Positions 17,482 through 26,039 of a stretch of DNA of 47,255 bases are shown here, piece after piece. The stretch covers positions 1 to 47,255 of the forward strand of contig JAUVDV010000043.1 in the NCBI GenBank assembly GCA_030595125.1, written 5' to 3'. The notes beneath the pieces are model-generated. The model saw only the letters and a list, made by a program, of their open reading frames with translations. It was not told where the DNA came from and searched no databases. Made by a program: the position numbers and the translations under genes. The first letter of the stretch is position 1. Each line of letters begins with the position of its first letter. This DNA is from Deltaproteobacteria bacterium. Lineage in GTDB: Bacteria; Myxococcota_A; Polyangia; JAAYKL01.

Positions 17482-17526
17482 TACCTCGTCTGCGTAACTC
17501 CATGATCTGCCGTTCCATCCTGCATG

Positions 17527-17642
17527 CCGCGCCCTGAATAGAGCGCGGTCAGGATGAGCTTGGGTCTCAGTGAAGCCCGGGAAGCCACCGCCCAAGCCCA
17601 GAGGGCTTTTCAACCCCTGACCGCGTCCTCATGAGGGCGCGG
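17527..17642. repeat. 116-bp imperfect inverted-repeat element, nested hairpins
   Basis: The two 27-base arms (17527-17553 and 17616-17642) pair over CCGCGCCCT and CGCGGTCAGG, separated by an 8-base symmetric mismatch. Inside, GCTTGGG (17558-17564) can pair with CCCAAGC (17591-17597), while AGCCC-AGA-GGGCT (17595-17607), followed by TTT, forms a competing hairpin. The element lies 45 bp after korC. It may end the kor transcript, be a structured RNA, or be a small non-autonomous repeat. The rest of 17482-17824 is AT-rich and holds no gene that I can see. Confidence 0.65.
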
Positions 17643-17824
17643 TGAACAACAATTGGTTCGTGTTTTTATGTTTTTTTTCTTCGATTTGTCGGGTTTTGGG
17701 GGTGCGAATTCGGATTTCTGAGTTATATTTATATTCATCTTCTTAATTAGGGGGAACAAGTAGTTGACGGCGGGTGTTATTTATCTCGTGACCGTGGACG
17801 CATGCGAAAAAAAGGGCTGTTTTC

Positions 17825-18064
17825 TTGGGCAAATATGGAAAACATAGATTCGACGAGCCGCCTGTCTTTTGCGAGCAATGTCCGGGGCTTGCCATGGTCG
17901 AGGTTCAGCATTGTCGTCTTTGCCTCGTGTGCGCGAGGAAGATCGTTGCCGACAAAAAAAAGGAGTGGATCAAAGCGAATACGCGACCACTCGATATCAA
18001 ACCCGCCGCCGTTTCGGAGATCACGTCATTTTCTACTGACGACGGATCAAACCAGGTAGCCTAG
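17825..18064 (+). CDS. Small Cys-rich, probably zinc-binding protein
   Basis: This encodes 79 residues if started at TTG 17825. No ATG exists in frame before the cysteines, and AGGG lies about ten bases upstream. The core FCEQCPG followed by QHCRLCLVCARKI has five cysteines and one histidine spaced like a zinc ribbon or treble clef. The C-terminal half is polar. A competing frame from ATG 17802 is Arg/Ser-rich and featureless, so it was set aside. The function is unknown. Confidence 0.5.
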   Translation: MGKYGKHRFDEPPVFCEQCPGLAMVEVQHCRLCLVCARKIVADKKKEWIKANTRPLDIKPAAVSEITSFSTDDGSNQVA

Positions 18065-18077
18065 CGCTTTCCCAATC

Positions 18078-18106
18078 TTGACATGCACATGCATGCACCT
18101 TACTTT
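18078..18106 (+). promoter_or_regulatory. Promoter of the toxin-antitoxin operon
   Basis: TTGACA (18078-18083) and TACTTT (18101-18106) are separated by 17 bases. The spacer contains the palindrome TGCATGCA within TGCACATGCATGCACC, a plausible autorepression site for the ribbon-helix-helix antitoxin. Transcription would start at or just before the antitoxin ATG at 18113, so the mRNA may be leaderless. Confidence 0.55.
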
Positions 18107-18112
18107 TACAGT

Positions 18113-18352
18113 ATGAGAACTACAATAGAGATTACAGATAATCAACGCAGTCAACTCCTGGCTATTGCGGCGAATCGCGGAATGAATGGTTTCTCAGCGA
18201 TTGTGAGGGAGGCCCTGGAGGAATACCTGAAAAAGAAAACGGGTGACCGGGAGGTCTTGAAGGCGGCACTTGAAACGCGGGGTTCGCTGACAAAAAGAGA
18301 AGCAGACGAACTCGAAACGAAGTGCATGGAATTGAGGGGGCAGTGGCGATGA
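18113..18352 (+). CDS. Ribbon-helix-helix antitoxin (VapB-type)
   Basis: This encodes 79 residues. MRTTIEITDNQRSQLLAIA followed by SAIVREALEEYLKK is the beta strand and two helices of an Arc/CopG-like dimeric DNA-binding domain. The C-terminal 35 residues are charged and would wrap the toxin. ATG 18113 is chosen because homology starts there and the promoter lies immediately upstream; the upstream in-frame extension overlaps the -35 box. It overlaps the toxin gene by ATGA, as usual for such pairs. Confidence 0.82.
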   Translation: MRTTIEITDNQRSQLLAIAANRGMNGFSAIVREALEEYLKKKTGDREVLKAALETRGSLTKREADELETKCMELRGQWR

Positions 18353-18729
18353 TTGTCGCAGACACAGATGTTCTTATTGATTTTCTGCGAGGTCATGCTG
18401 TTGTCGCCGATAGAATCGCCATGGAAATAGAGAAGGGCCTGATGACAACGGTGGTCTCGGAATTTGAACTCTGGGCTGGAGCGACAGGTTCAAAAAAAAG
18501 AGAGAAAAAACTGGAAGCGCTGCTTGGAGGTTTGACGATACTCCCCCTGGATTCTACAGGGGCAAAGATGGCAGCCGAGATACAAGACGCCGAAAAAAGA
18601 AGGGGCCGAACCATGCATGTGGCCGATTCTCTGATTGCCGGTATTTGTATCAATAATCGTGCGGTTTTACTTACTCGAAACAAGAAGCATTTCGAGGGTG
18701 TTTCTGCGCTCACGTTGGGAAACTTCTAG
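18349..18729 (+). CDS. vapC: PIN-domain ribonuclease toxin (VapC-type)
   Basis: This encodes 126 residues. PIN-domain acidic residues are visible in IVADTDVLIDFLRG (D5), SEFELWAG (E38/E40) and HVADSLIAG (D93), which form the metal site of these endoribonucleases, typically acting on tRNA or rRNA. Start at ATG 18349, overlapping the antitoxin stop, fixes the length to the family norm. VapBC-type pairs stabilise genomic regions or act in stress; nothing here tells which. Confidence 0.88.
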   Translation: MIVADTDVLIDFLRGHAVVADRIAMEIEKGLMTTVVSEFELWAGATGSKKREKKLEALLGGLTILPLDSTGAKMAAEIQDAEKRRGRTMHVADSLIAGICINNRAVLLTRNKKHFEGVSALTLGNF

Positions 18730-18847
18730 CGCCTCGTCAACTTCGCCGTCCCGGATCCCGGGGGTCACCTTTTGTGCGAAGAGAAAACCTGATATTATTC
18801 CAGCACACGTCATAAGTGTCGAATCATTAACCCAGGGGGATAACCGG

Positions 18848-19972
18848 ATGATCTCCAGAAACGCAAAGCACGTCTTTTTGTTGGTCGCCGTTTCGCTGGC
18901 GGTGTCGTTGTTCGAAATTGGTCCAGCGCACGCACAGGAAAACAGGGCCAGGGTTGAGGTTCTGGATCTGCAGAATTCAGCATCTATCAAGGACCAGGAA
19001 ATAGAGGTTCTCTCAAATGTAGTGCGTTCGGTATTCACCGAGTTGCCACGCGAGCGTTTCGTTACATCTTCGGCCAAACCCGTCGACGATCCGGATTGTG
19101 AAAACGAGTGCCAGTTGGAAGCCGGCCGGCAACGTTTGATGGATATTGTTGTACTCGGCTCGGTCAGTATCTTTGGCCAGGGATATCTGGCATCGTTACA
19201 GTTATACGACTTATCAGACGGGCAGCTACTTGCCAGTTCGACCACCGATTCCAAGGTCTCATTGGAGGAGATGATCGACGCACTGAGAACTGCGGCAATA
19301 GAGCTGCGGGAGAATCTCGAACCGGAACCGCCGCCGCAACCATCGCATCTGATCGCCCCGATCGTGAATACTCCGGAACCCCAGCCAATACTGCCGCAGC
19401 GTTCTGTGGTGCCCGTGGGCATGGCGGTTGGCAGATTGAAGGTTACGTCGTCTCCTCCTGGAGCGCGTGTTTTCATTCATAGAAAGTACTCCGGCATTAC
19501 TCCGCTAGAGATGGAACTGGCCACACTCTCATACAGATTAGTAGTCCGGATGGATGATCACAAATCAGTGCACAGGAGAGTGCGCATCGATCCCGGGAGG
19601 ACCGAAAAACTTCATTTCAACCTGCAGCGCATCTACCCGATGAACCCGTACAAGAAAGCGGGTCACGCATTTTTCTGGCCGGGAGTTGCAGCTACCGGTT
19701 TCGGTTTTTTTGCCATGATTATAGCCAAAAGCGCGGCGGACAGCTGGGCCGACTCCCTGGAAGACAGATACATAAATAGCTCACGAACCTGGACAGGTGT
19801 CATGTGGGGGAGCTTCGGTGTCGGGGCGGGGTTGATGGTAACAGGGATAATATCATGGTCGCTCTCGCCGGGGGACAAGGAACACTATCTCAGTAAACAT
19901 CCCAAAACCCAGGCCTGGATTTCCCCCGTACCGGAAGGTGGATTGACCATGTCCTACGCGAGGAGGTTCTGA
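18848..19972 (+). CDS. PEGA-domain protein with two C-terminal membrane segments
   Basis: This encodes 374 residues. The signal peptide ends near GPAHAQ. An N-terminal region with the motif CENEC, then DIVVLGSVSIFGQGYLASL, resembles the periplasmic TolB/CsgG-like sensor domain common in myxobacterial PEGA proteins. A proline-rich spacer follows. The PEGA domain is GRLKVTSSPPGARVFIHRKY through GITPLEMELATLSYRL. Two hydrophobic segments near the C-terminus (FFWPGVAATGFGFFAMIIA and WGSFGVGAGLMVTGIISW) likely anchor it. AGGGGGA precedes ATG 18848. The next gene begins two bases after its stop. It probably acts in the envelope; its ligand is unknown. Confidence 0.75.
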   Translation: MISRNAKHVFLLVAVSLAVSLFEIGPAHAQENRARVEVLDLQNSASIKDQEIEVLSNVVRSVFTELPRERFVTSSAKPVDDPDCENECQLEAGRQRLMDIVVLGSVSIFGQGYLASLQLYDLSDGQLLASSTTDSKVSLEEMIDALRTAAIELRENLEPEPPPQPSHLIAPIVNTPEPQPILPQRSVVPVGMAVGRLKVTSSPPGARVFIHRKYSGITPLEMELATLSYRLVVRMDDHKSVHRRVRIDPGRTEKLHFNLQRIYPMNPYKKAGHAFFWPGVAATGFGFFAMIIAKSAADSWADSLEDRYINSSRTWTGVMWGSFGVGAGLMVTGIISWSLSPGDKEHYLSKHPKTQAWISPVPEGGLTMSYARRF

Positions 19973-19973
19973 A

Positions 19974-20747
19974 ATGAGGTCTTATATTTCACTGATTTTC
20001 AGCGTCATGGCGATTTTTGCCGTTGGCTGCGACGTGTTCCTCGTCGATGGCATCGGTGGTGACGGCGAACCGTGCTCGGGAGATGGCAATTGCGAACCGG
20101 GTCTCGCGTGCAACTTTGGTGAATGCGGACCGCCGGTCCAGGAGGGCGAGGAGTGCAGCAGTCAATCGGCGTGCGAGAGCGACTTGTGGTGTGTTGACGG
20201 TGTGTGTGTGGAGTTGGGTGGACCGGGCCAGCTGTGCATCGACTGTGAAACCGAGTGGGGCGCTTGTGAATGCGATCAGGGCCTGCGCTGCATCGACGGG
20301 ATCTGCGAGCCTCCGACTGACACTGACGAGGTCAAACAACCCAACGCCAACCTCTACTGGCTCCGTTGCTCAGTGGGGCACTACTGGGATGGTTGGGAGT
20401 GTCTGAAAGACTCTGACTTTGACACTTCTGGATATGATGGAGAACCCGCCCAGTCCACTTGTCCGTCGGGCTACAGGCTTCCAACAAGGAGCGAGATGGT
20501 CGTCCTTCTCAGTGGATGCGATTCCTACGTGCTCGATGGCTATCATGGTTACTGCAATCCGTGCGAGGAAAGTGACAACTGCTCGGTCATGTTTGAGCAG
20601 AAGAGCGGCGAATTATGGACCTCAACCAAGATCGACGTTAGTTTCGGTTACTACTACTGGACTGTGGACTTCGGCAATGGAAAATTCGATCAAGGCTACT
20701 CCGCCCAAGAAAAGCACGGCGTTAGTTGCGTCCGGTCTGGGGGTTGA
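19974..20747 (+). CDS. Cys-rich lipoprotein with DUF1566 domain
   Basis: This encodes 257 residues. The signal peptide ends in FAVGC (Cys19). The N-terminal half holds closely spaced cysteines in EGF/dickkopf-like repeats (EPCSGDGNCEPGLACNFGEC, EECSSQSACESDLWCVDGVC). The C-terminal half is a DUF1566/Lcl-C domain, recognised by CPSGYRLPTRSEMVVLL and the end GVSCVRSGG. It is co-transcribed with the PEGA gene. The same PEGA-then-DUF1566 arrangement recurs at 43448-45610. Confidence 0.75.
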   Translation: MRSYISLIFSVMAIFAVGCDVFLVDGIGGDGEPCSGDGNCEPGLACNFGECGPPVQEGEECSSQSACESDLWCVDGVCVELGGPGQLCIDCETEWGACECDQGLRCIDGICEPPTDTDEVKQPNANLYWLRCSVGHYWDGWECLKDSDFDTSGYDGEPAQSTCPSGYRLPTRSEMVVLLSGCDSYVLDGYHGYCNPCEESDNCSVMFEQKSGELWTSTKIDVSFGYYYWTVDFGNGKFDQGYSAQEKHGVSCVRSGG

Positions 20748-20774
20748 TCCCATCCCCGTTCATTCGCTTTTTTC

Positions 20775-22370
20775 CTAGTCCGATATTCCGATGTAGCCGA
20801 GGGCGCCGAGCGCTTTTTTGAGATCCTCGTCCATCTCGATTTTCTTGTCGGGATTGTCCTCCAGGTGTTTTGCGAGGGCCGAGATCAGATCTACCGTCTG
20901 TGCTTCGGTCTTGCGTGACTCGAACAGATCTTGCAGTTCACCGGGATCGGCTTCCAGGTCGAACAGTTCGTATTTTTCCACTTCCCAGGAGACCGTCGGC
21001 AGATCCCCGGGTTTCGGCGGCACCTTGTTTGTATGGCCGAACATGTTGAGGGTCCTTGTCGCGGAAAGCGGGACCGGATGATGGTGCACGAGCTTCCATC
21101 GTCCTTCCCGGATCGCCTCGCGCCTCAGATCGTGAGCGTTGTACTGGCTGAACAGTTCTCGCTCCCTGCCGCTTTTCGGATCCTCGAGTGTTCGGGCTAT
21201 CGATTTTCCCACCAGATCGTGTGATCGCAAGTCGATGCCGACCAGATCGAGCAGGGTGGGTGCGACATCCAGGTGAGTGAACGGTCGATCATCGTAGGCC
21301 CCCTTGACGGGTAGCGCAGGAGAGGAGATCACAAACGGAACTCGCAGAACCGGTTCCCACATGTGGTAGGAGTGCATGAAGCAGTTGTGCTCACCGAATA
21401 TTTCCCCGTGATCCGCGGTGACGGCCACGGTGGTGGTCTCGAAGAGCCCGGCTTTTTTCAGATGAGCGATCAGTTTTTGCAGCTGGGCGTCGCCGTAGAG
21501 AACGTCGCCGTCGTAGGCTGCAACGGTCCAGGCCCGATCGCCGGGATCCATGCCTCCGGGGTATTCCCGGCGCGGGATCCTGATGGGCCAGCCCTTTGGT
21601 AGTCCCTCGAAGAACTTACCGAATCCCTTTGGGGGGCTGTAGGGGGAGTGGGGCGCGGTGAAGAAGACGAACAAAAAGAACGGTTGATCTCCATTCTTCT
21701 CGAGCCAGGATATTGCCCGCTTCGCCAGATCGGCATCATCGGCGAGCTTGTAGTTCTGGAGCACCTTCGCGTCCACGTAGGTATCGAAGCCCTGACCGAA
21801 CCCCCACTTTGCCTTGATGAGCGGATTGCCGACGAAGCCTGCGGTGCGGTATCCGGCCTTCTGGAACCGCTCGGCCAGGGTGGTGATATCCTCGCTCATG
21901 GGTGGGCAGTTGAGCTCCAGCTTGTGCTTCTTCTTGGGCAGGCCGGTCATGATGGTGGCCATACTCGGTCTGGTCCATGAACTGTTGGACACGTAGTTCG
22001 TGAGCACCAGGCCTTCTTGCGAAAGAGAGTCGATGCCCGGGCTCGTATCCCGTGAATATCCGTAGACCCCGAGGTGCCTGGCGTTGAGCGTGTCGAACAC
22101 CACCAGAACCACGGAACCGCCCTTCGTACGTTTCACGTTCAGGGGTTCTCCTGAGCGCGTCAGTCCGTCCAGTTCACCGAAGTATGCCTGTGGAACCGGC
22201 AACGGCGGGAGCGGCGCGATTTCGACGGGAGACTCTTTGGGAGTTTCCGTGGGCGGCGCCTGCGCCGGCGTCTGCTGCCTGTCGTTGCTGCGCGATTCAC
22301 TGGGGGAGTCGGATGAGCAGGATAGCACGAGTGTCGTGATTGCAAGTGCGATGTGAATACGAAGGATCAT
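20775..22370 (-). CDS. Sulfatase-superfamily lipoprotein
   Basis: This encodes 531 residues. The signal peptide ends in LVLSC (Cys18), followed by a Ser/Pro-rich spacer. The alkaline-phosphatase-fold hydrolase core starts at SVVLVVFDTLNARHLGVYGY; the second metal site is in VTADHGEIFGEH. Where classical sulfatases carry Cys/Ser-x-Pro-Ser-Arg, the sequence reads T133-R-P-S-M, so formylglycine formation is unlikely and Thr133 is the candidate nucleophile. A phosphatase or phosphotransferase action on envelope substrates is equally possible. It starts seven bases after the upstream sulfatase-like gene and is co-transcribed with it. Confidence 0.85.
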   Translation of the reverse strand: MILRIHIALAITTLVLSCSSDSPSESRSNDRQQTPAQAPPTETPKESPVEIAPLPPLPVPQAYFGELDGLTRSGEPLNVKRTKGGSVVLVVFDTLNARHLGVYGYSRDTSPGIDSLSQEGLVLTNYVSNSSWTRPSMATIMTGLPKKKHKLELNCPPMSEDITTLAERFQKAGYRTAGFVGNPLIKAKWGFGQGFDTYVDAKVLQNYKLADDADLAKRAISWLEKNGDQPFFLFVFFTAPHSPYSPPKGFGKFFEGLPKGWPIRIPRREYPGGMDPGDRAWTVAAYDGDVLYGDAQLQKLIAHLKKAGLFETTTVAVTADHGEIFGEHNCFMHSYHMWEPVLRVPFVISSPALPVKGAYDDRPFTHLDVAPTLLDLVGIDLRSHDLVGKSIARTLEDPKSGRERELFSQYNAHDLRREAIREGRWKLVHHHPVPLSATRTLNMFGHTNKVPPKPGDLPTVSWEVEKYELFDLEADPGELQDLFESRKTEAQTVDLISALAKHLEDNPDKKIEMDEDLKKALGALGYIGISD

Positions 22371-22377
22371 TTTCTGG

Positions 22378-24753
22378 CTAGTCCTTCACGTGAAAGCGGA
22401 TGATTCTTGTGTCGTGGATCGCACGGTAGGCGGCGGAGGTGATGCGCGCCACATAGCTCTCGCCCGCCTCGAAGGTGCTCCCGGGAACCGTCGAGAAGGT
22501 AGCCTCCCGGTCACCTGTGATCCGCTTGATCTCGGCGTGAATTCTCTTTTTGCCGGGACCGTAGATCTCCAGCTTGACCCGTGCGCCGCCGGACTTGTAC
22601 ACGCGGGCCCAGCCGCTCAACGACTGCCCGCGGGCGAGGGTCAGGTTGCCGCCGGTGATACACCCGGAGCGATTGCTCCCCGGGCATATGGCCGCGGACT
22701 CCAGGCGGACCCGGGTGCCGGCGAAGGTCTCCGTGCGTTTCTGGCGCGCGATCTTTTCGATGTCCCTTGAGGTCAGCCCGGTGGCGTCCATTCGGTCCTT
22801 GTAGATGCGCGCAACTTCGATCCTCCAGTCCTTTATGATCTTCCTGAAGGTCGCGACCTTGTCCTTGTTGTCCTTCGCGATATTTTCCTGCTCGGTCGGA
22901 TCGATCGACAGGTCGTAGAGCTCGGCCTTGCCGCTTCCCCTGTCGACGTTGAATTTGAAATTGCCGTCCCGAACGCCGAACTGACGCCTCGAATAACAGA
23001 AGATCATCGGTTCCTCGCGGTCCCTGGAAATGAGGTTTCGACCGTTGATGTCCAGGTCCGCGCTCATGCCCAGTATGTCGAGGAGTGTCGGCAAGAGATC
23101 GATGTTTGAGCCCAGACGGGGGCTCTGGAGCGGAGTGCCCAGGACCTTCCGGTTGTGCAGGAGGAGGAAGATGTGAGAGTCCTCCTCGTAACAGTACTCC
23201 GCGTGGATGTGATTTCTCGGGTGGAGATCCCCGAAGGCCTCCCCGTGATCCGGAACGACGATGAAGAGCGTATTTTCGGCCACGCCCAGCTTTTGCAGCC
23301 CCTCGTAAAACCGTTGCACCGACATGTCCGCGTAACGAAGCGAGGCTCTGAATCGGGCGCGAGGGAGGTAATCTCCCCAGTCCTCGTCGTAGAGGGCCCG
23401 GTGTTGATCAGGGACCCTGAAAGGGTGGTGCGGGTAGAGCGCGTTGTAATTGAGGTAGAACGGCTTGCCCGAATCCCTGGCGGTCTCGATCCACTTGAGG
23501 GCCTGGTCGATCATGACCTCCTCGTCCACGCCCCAGTATGCTCCCATGCCGGCGGGTCGATCCTCTGCGGGAAGGAGGTTCTTGTCCATGAAGACATCAT
23601 ATGGTCGCGTGACGATGAAGCTGTCGAGTGAATCAAACAGCGAGTCGGAGCTGGTGAAGAAGGCGGTGGCGTACCCGTCGTCATGCAGGATATCCACCAG
23701 GGTCCGGACCTCCCCCTGCGAGTACTTCACCAGGTCGCTCGTCTTGTCCATGTAAGGATAGAAACCCGTCATGGCGGAAATGAAAGAGCGTGTGCTGGCG
23801 GCGACCCCCGGGTAGTAGTTGGTGAACAGGAGGCTGTCCTTTGCGAGCTTCTTGAGAAAAGGGGTGGTGTCGTACTGGTTCGCCGGGTCAAATGAAGAAT
23901 CCCGGTACGCGGTTGATTCCATGAGATACCAGACGACGTTGAGCTTGCCGGTATGTGCCCTGATCGCGGCTCGAACGGGCGCCAGTTCGTCGGTTCCTAT
24001 CCCCGCGTCCGGCTCCGATTTCTTGACGGTCGGCGGGGTTTTTATCGGTGGAGCTGTCACAGCCTGAGCCACTTCCGCCTCTTCGGCCTGAACGTGAAGG
24101 TAGGACGATACGTAGGTTACCGGGAAGGTACGGTTCAGGTCGAGCTGCTCTGTGAACATGACCAGGCCGATGGTCACGGCGATGTATGCCGCCGCGAACA
24201 GCGCAGACCGCAGCTTGCGTCTGACCACAAAGTTTGCGAGGGCTCGGATCGGCCCGGGGCGGTAGGGCAGGGCGATCAGCGCGACACAGGCCAGCGCAAC
24301 GCCGGCTTCGATGACGAAGAAAGTGTCCAGGGAGTCTGTGATGGAACTCCAGGCGCGGGTTGCATCATGATTTTCGGCGAAGAGTACATAATCGAAGTGG
24401 GTAAAATAGTGTTTAAAGGCCGCCTGGTTGAGGGCGAGAAAGAACAGGTACATGCCCAGCATGGCGATCCAGAGTGCTCGCGGTATCAGGGTTCGCCATA
24501 GCGCGCCGAGGATCAGCGCAAAGATCATTGCGATGACCAGCTCCTCGCCGAGGATGAAGGGCAGGGAGAAGGGCGGACCCGGGAAATCAAAACTCGCGGC
24601 CCCCGTTTTTCTGAGGGTGATGAAATTGGCCACGCGCAACAAAAGGGAATAACCGAGGTACAGGACCACGAAGTACACTGCCGACAGCATCGCGCCGGAG
24701 GCGGCTGGCTCCAACAAATTCCGTCTGTTATCGTTCAAATTTCGGGGACACAT
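22378..24753 (-). CDS. Membrane-anchored sulfatase/LtaS-like phosphotransferase
   Basis: This encodes 791 residues. About five membrane helices occupy the first 200 residues (for example LSAVYFVVLYLGYSLLL and LWIAMLGMYLFFLALN), followed by a periplasmic catalytic domain. That domain has the metal-site acid in WYLMEST (E279), a candidate nucleophile in AASTRSFISAMTG (S320/T321) and VVPDHGEAFGDLHPRNHIHA. The layout is that of lipoteichoic-acid-synthase-like and opgB/mdoB-type enzymes that move phospho-groups onto glycans or lipids. A C-terminal region of about 120 residues (from FAGTRVRLESAAICPG) looks like an extra beta-sandwich. No clear ribosome-binding site precedes ATG 24753; a start at M22 is possible. 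Confidence 0.82.
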   Translation of the reverse strand: MCPRNLNDNRRNLLEPAASGAMLSAVYFVVLYLGYSLLLRVANFITLRKTGAASFDFPGPPFSLPFILGEELVIAMIFALILGALWRTLIPRALWIAMLGMYLFFLALNQAAFKHYFTHFDYVLFAENHDATRAWSSITDSLDTFFVIEAGVALACVALIALPYRPGPIRALANFVVRRKLRSALFAAAYIAVTIGLVMFTEQLDLNRTFPVTYVSSYLHVQAEEAEVAQAVTAPPIKTPPTVKKSEPDAGIGTDELAPVRAAIRAHTGKLNVVWYLMESTAYRDSSFDPANQYDTTPFLKKLAKDSLLFTNYYPGVAASTRSFISAMTGFYPYMDKTSDLVKYSQGEVRTLVDILHDDGYATAFFTSSDSLFDSLDSFIVTRPYDVFMDKNLLPAEDRPAGMGAYWGVDEEVMIDQALKWIETARDSGKPFYLNYNALYPHHPFRVPDQHRALYDEDWGDYLPRARFRASLRYADMSVQRFYEGLQKLGVAENTLFIVVPDHGEAFGDLHPRNHIHAEYCYEEDSHIFLLLHNRKVLGTPLQSPRLGSNIDLLPTLLDILGMSADLDINGRNLISRDREEPMIFCYSRRQFGVRDGNFKFNVDRGSGKAELYDLSIDPTEQENIAKDNKDKVATFRKIIKDWRIEVARIYKDRMDATGLTSRDIEKIARQKRTETFAGTRVRLESAAICPGSNRSGCITGGNLTLARGQSLSGWARVYKSGGARVKLEIYGPGKKRIHAEIKRITGDREATFSTVPGSTFEAGESYVARITSAAYRAIHDTRIIRFHVKD

Positions 24754-24803
24754 GGAATTTTATTAGGCGGTTTTCAGTCTATTGTCCATTATAAGGTAAT
24801 TCA

Positions 24804-26018
24804 ATGATTCACGTATTGTTCCTAGCTCTGGTCACATTGCCCGCTTCGCCCAAAGTTGCGTTGTTGCCCTGCGATCCACATGTGGAGGCCACCGACGACG
24901 AGGCCGAGTGGCTGGACAAAAAGCTTCAAAGAGAGCTGGGCTCCCGTGTGGATCTCGTGCCGCGTCAGGATGTCATTGACGCGATGACTGCGCAGGGCGT
25001 CGACGGCTCCCTCAACTGTGACGACGAGTGTCATACAAGGATTGGCAAGGCTCTGGGGGCCGACCGCGTGGTGAGTCAGACACTGTCTCTTCAGAAGAAG
25101 GTACAGTCCGTCGGTACCGTATGGGTCTGGGCGGTACACCAGGTGGACGTGAGCACCGGCTTGCCCTTCGGGCATTTCGAACGGGCGTGCATGTGCTCCA
25201 GGAAGACCTGGAATGTCATCGCGCGCAAGCATGCGGAGAAGCTGGTGAAGTTCGATCCGGCCAAACGTATCGAGCTGGCGAATCCGATAGAGGCCAGGCC
25301 CACAAAAGGGCCGGTGGATATTCCAGGCATGGTCTACATACCGGCCGGCGAGTTCATCATGGGCAGCGAGTGGGGTGAATTTGACGAGGAGCCGCGCCAC
25401 GATGTCTATCTCGACGCGTTTTACATCGATAAATATCAGACGACCAACGAGGAGTACGCGCGCTGTGTGGAAGCAAAAAAATGCGCTCGCCAGACGTGCT
25501 GGCATGTGAAGTCACTCATGGATCCAACCCAGCCGGTGGCCGGTGTCGGATGGTTTGATGCCCTCGCTTATTGTCGCTTCGCTGGAAAGCGGATGCCCAC
25601 GGAAGCGCAATGGGAGAAAGCGGCTCGCGGAACCGATGAGCGCAGGTATCCCTGGGGCGACGAGTGGCGTCCGCAGTGGGTGAATACGCATCACGCGGAG
25701 GATGGTTTCGAGACCACTGCGCCGGTTGGTTCTTTTCCACAGAACGTCAGTCCGTACGGGGTCTACGATATGGCGGGCAATGTATGGGAATGGACCCACG
25801 ATTTTCACAGCACCACCTATTATCGCCACAGCGAGAAGCGCAACCCCCGGGGCCCGAAGACCGGCGACAAGCACACCATGCGCGGTGGATCCTGGATGTA
25901 CGATGTTCCCTTCTTCATGACCGCAGCAAATCGCAGCGCCGGCAGGCCGCTGGTTCGCAAGAGGTATGTGGGGTTTCGGTGCGTCAAAGATGTGCCGCCC
26001 ACCGTCCCGACACAGTAA
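24804..26018 (+). CDS. FGE-sulfatase-domain protein lacking the catalytic cysteines
   Basis: This encodes 404 residues. After a short signal peptide comes an N-terminal domain (about 25-155) with the motif CDDECHTRIGKALGADRVVS. It resembles the N-terminal domain of the PEGA protein at 18848. The C-terminal 240 residues are a SUMF1/FGE fold: IPAGEFIMGSEWGEFDEEPR, RMPTEAQWEKAARG, YPWGDEW, DMAGNVWEWTHD and MRGGSWMYD. True formylglycine-generating enzymes carry two cysteines after the RGGS block; here the text reads MYDVPFFMTAANRS, without them. So it is probably a non-catalytic or differently acting family member. It is divergent from the two sulfatase-like genes, only 50 bp away. Confidence 0.85.
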   Translation: MIHVLFLALVTLPASPKVALLPCDPHVEATDDEAEWLDKKLQRELGSRVDLVPRQDVIDAMTAQGVDGSLNCDDECHTRIGKALGADRVVSQTLSLQKKVQSVGTVWVWAVHQVDVSTGLPFGHFERACMCSRKTWNVIARKHAEKLVKFDPAKRIELANPIEARPTKGPVDIPGMVYIPAGEFIMGSEWGEFDEEPRHDVYLDAFYIDKYQTTNEEYARCVEAKKCARQTCWHVKSLMDPTQPVAGVGWFDALAYCRFAGKRMPTEAQWEKAARGTDERRYPWGDEWRPQWVNTHHAEDGFETTAPVGSFPQNVSPYGVYDMAGNVWEWTHDFHSTTYYRHSEKRNPRGPKTGDKHTMRGGSWMYDVPFFMTAANRSAGRPLVRKRYVGFRCVKDVPPTVPTQ

Positions 26019-26039
26019 CCGCGAACTCGTCAATCCTGG

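Noticed and set aside
17527-17642. Integron attC site
   Set aside because: The nested inverted repeat resembles attC, but the GTT-ending core and matching R-box are absent, and no integrase or cassette is adjacent.
17802-18059. Alternative gene starting at ATG 17802
   Set aside because: The product is Arg/Ser-rich without features, while the overlapping frame from TTG 17825 has a regular Cys pattern.
24804-26018. Genuine formylglycine-generating enzyme maturing the neighbouring sulfatases
   Set aside because: The catalytic cysteine pair is missing, and the neighbouring hydrolases lack the Cys/Ser-x-Pro-Ser-Arg target.
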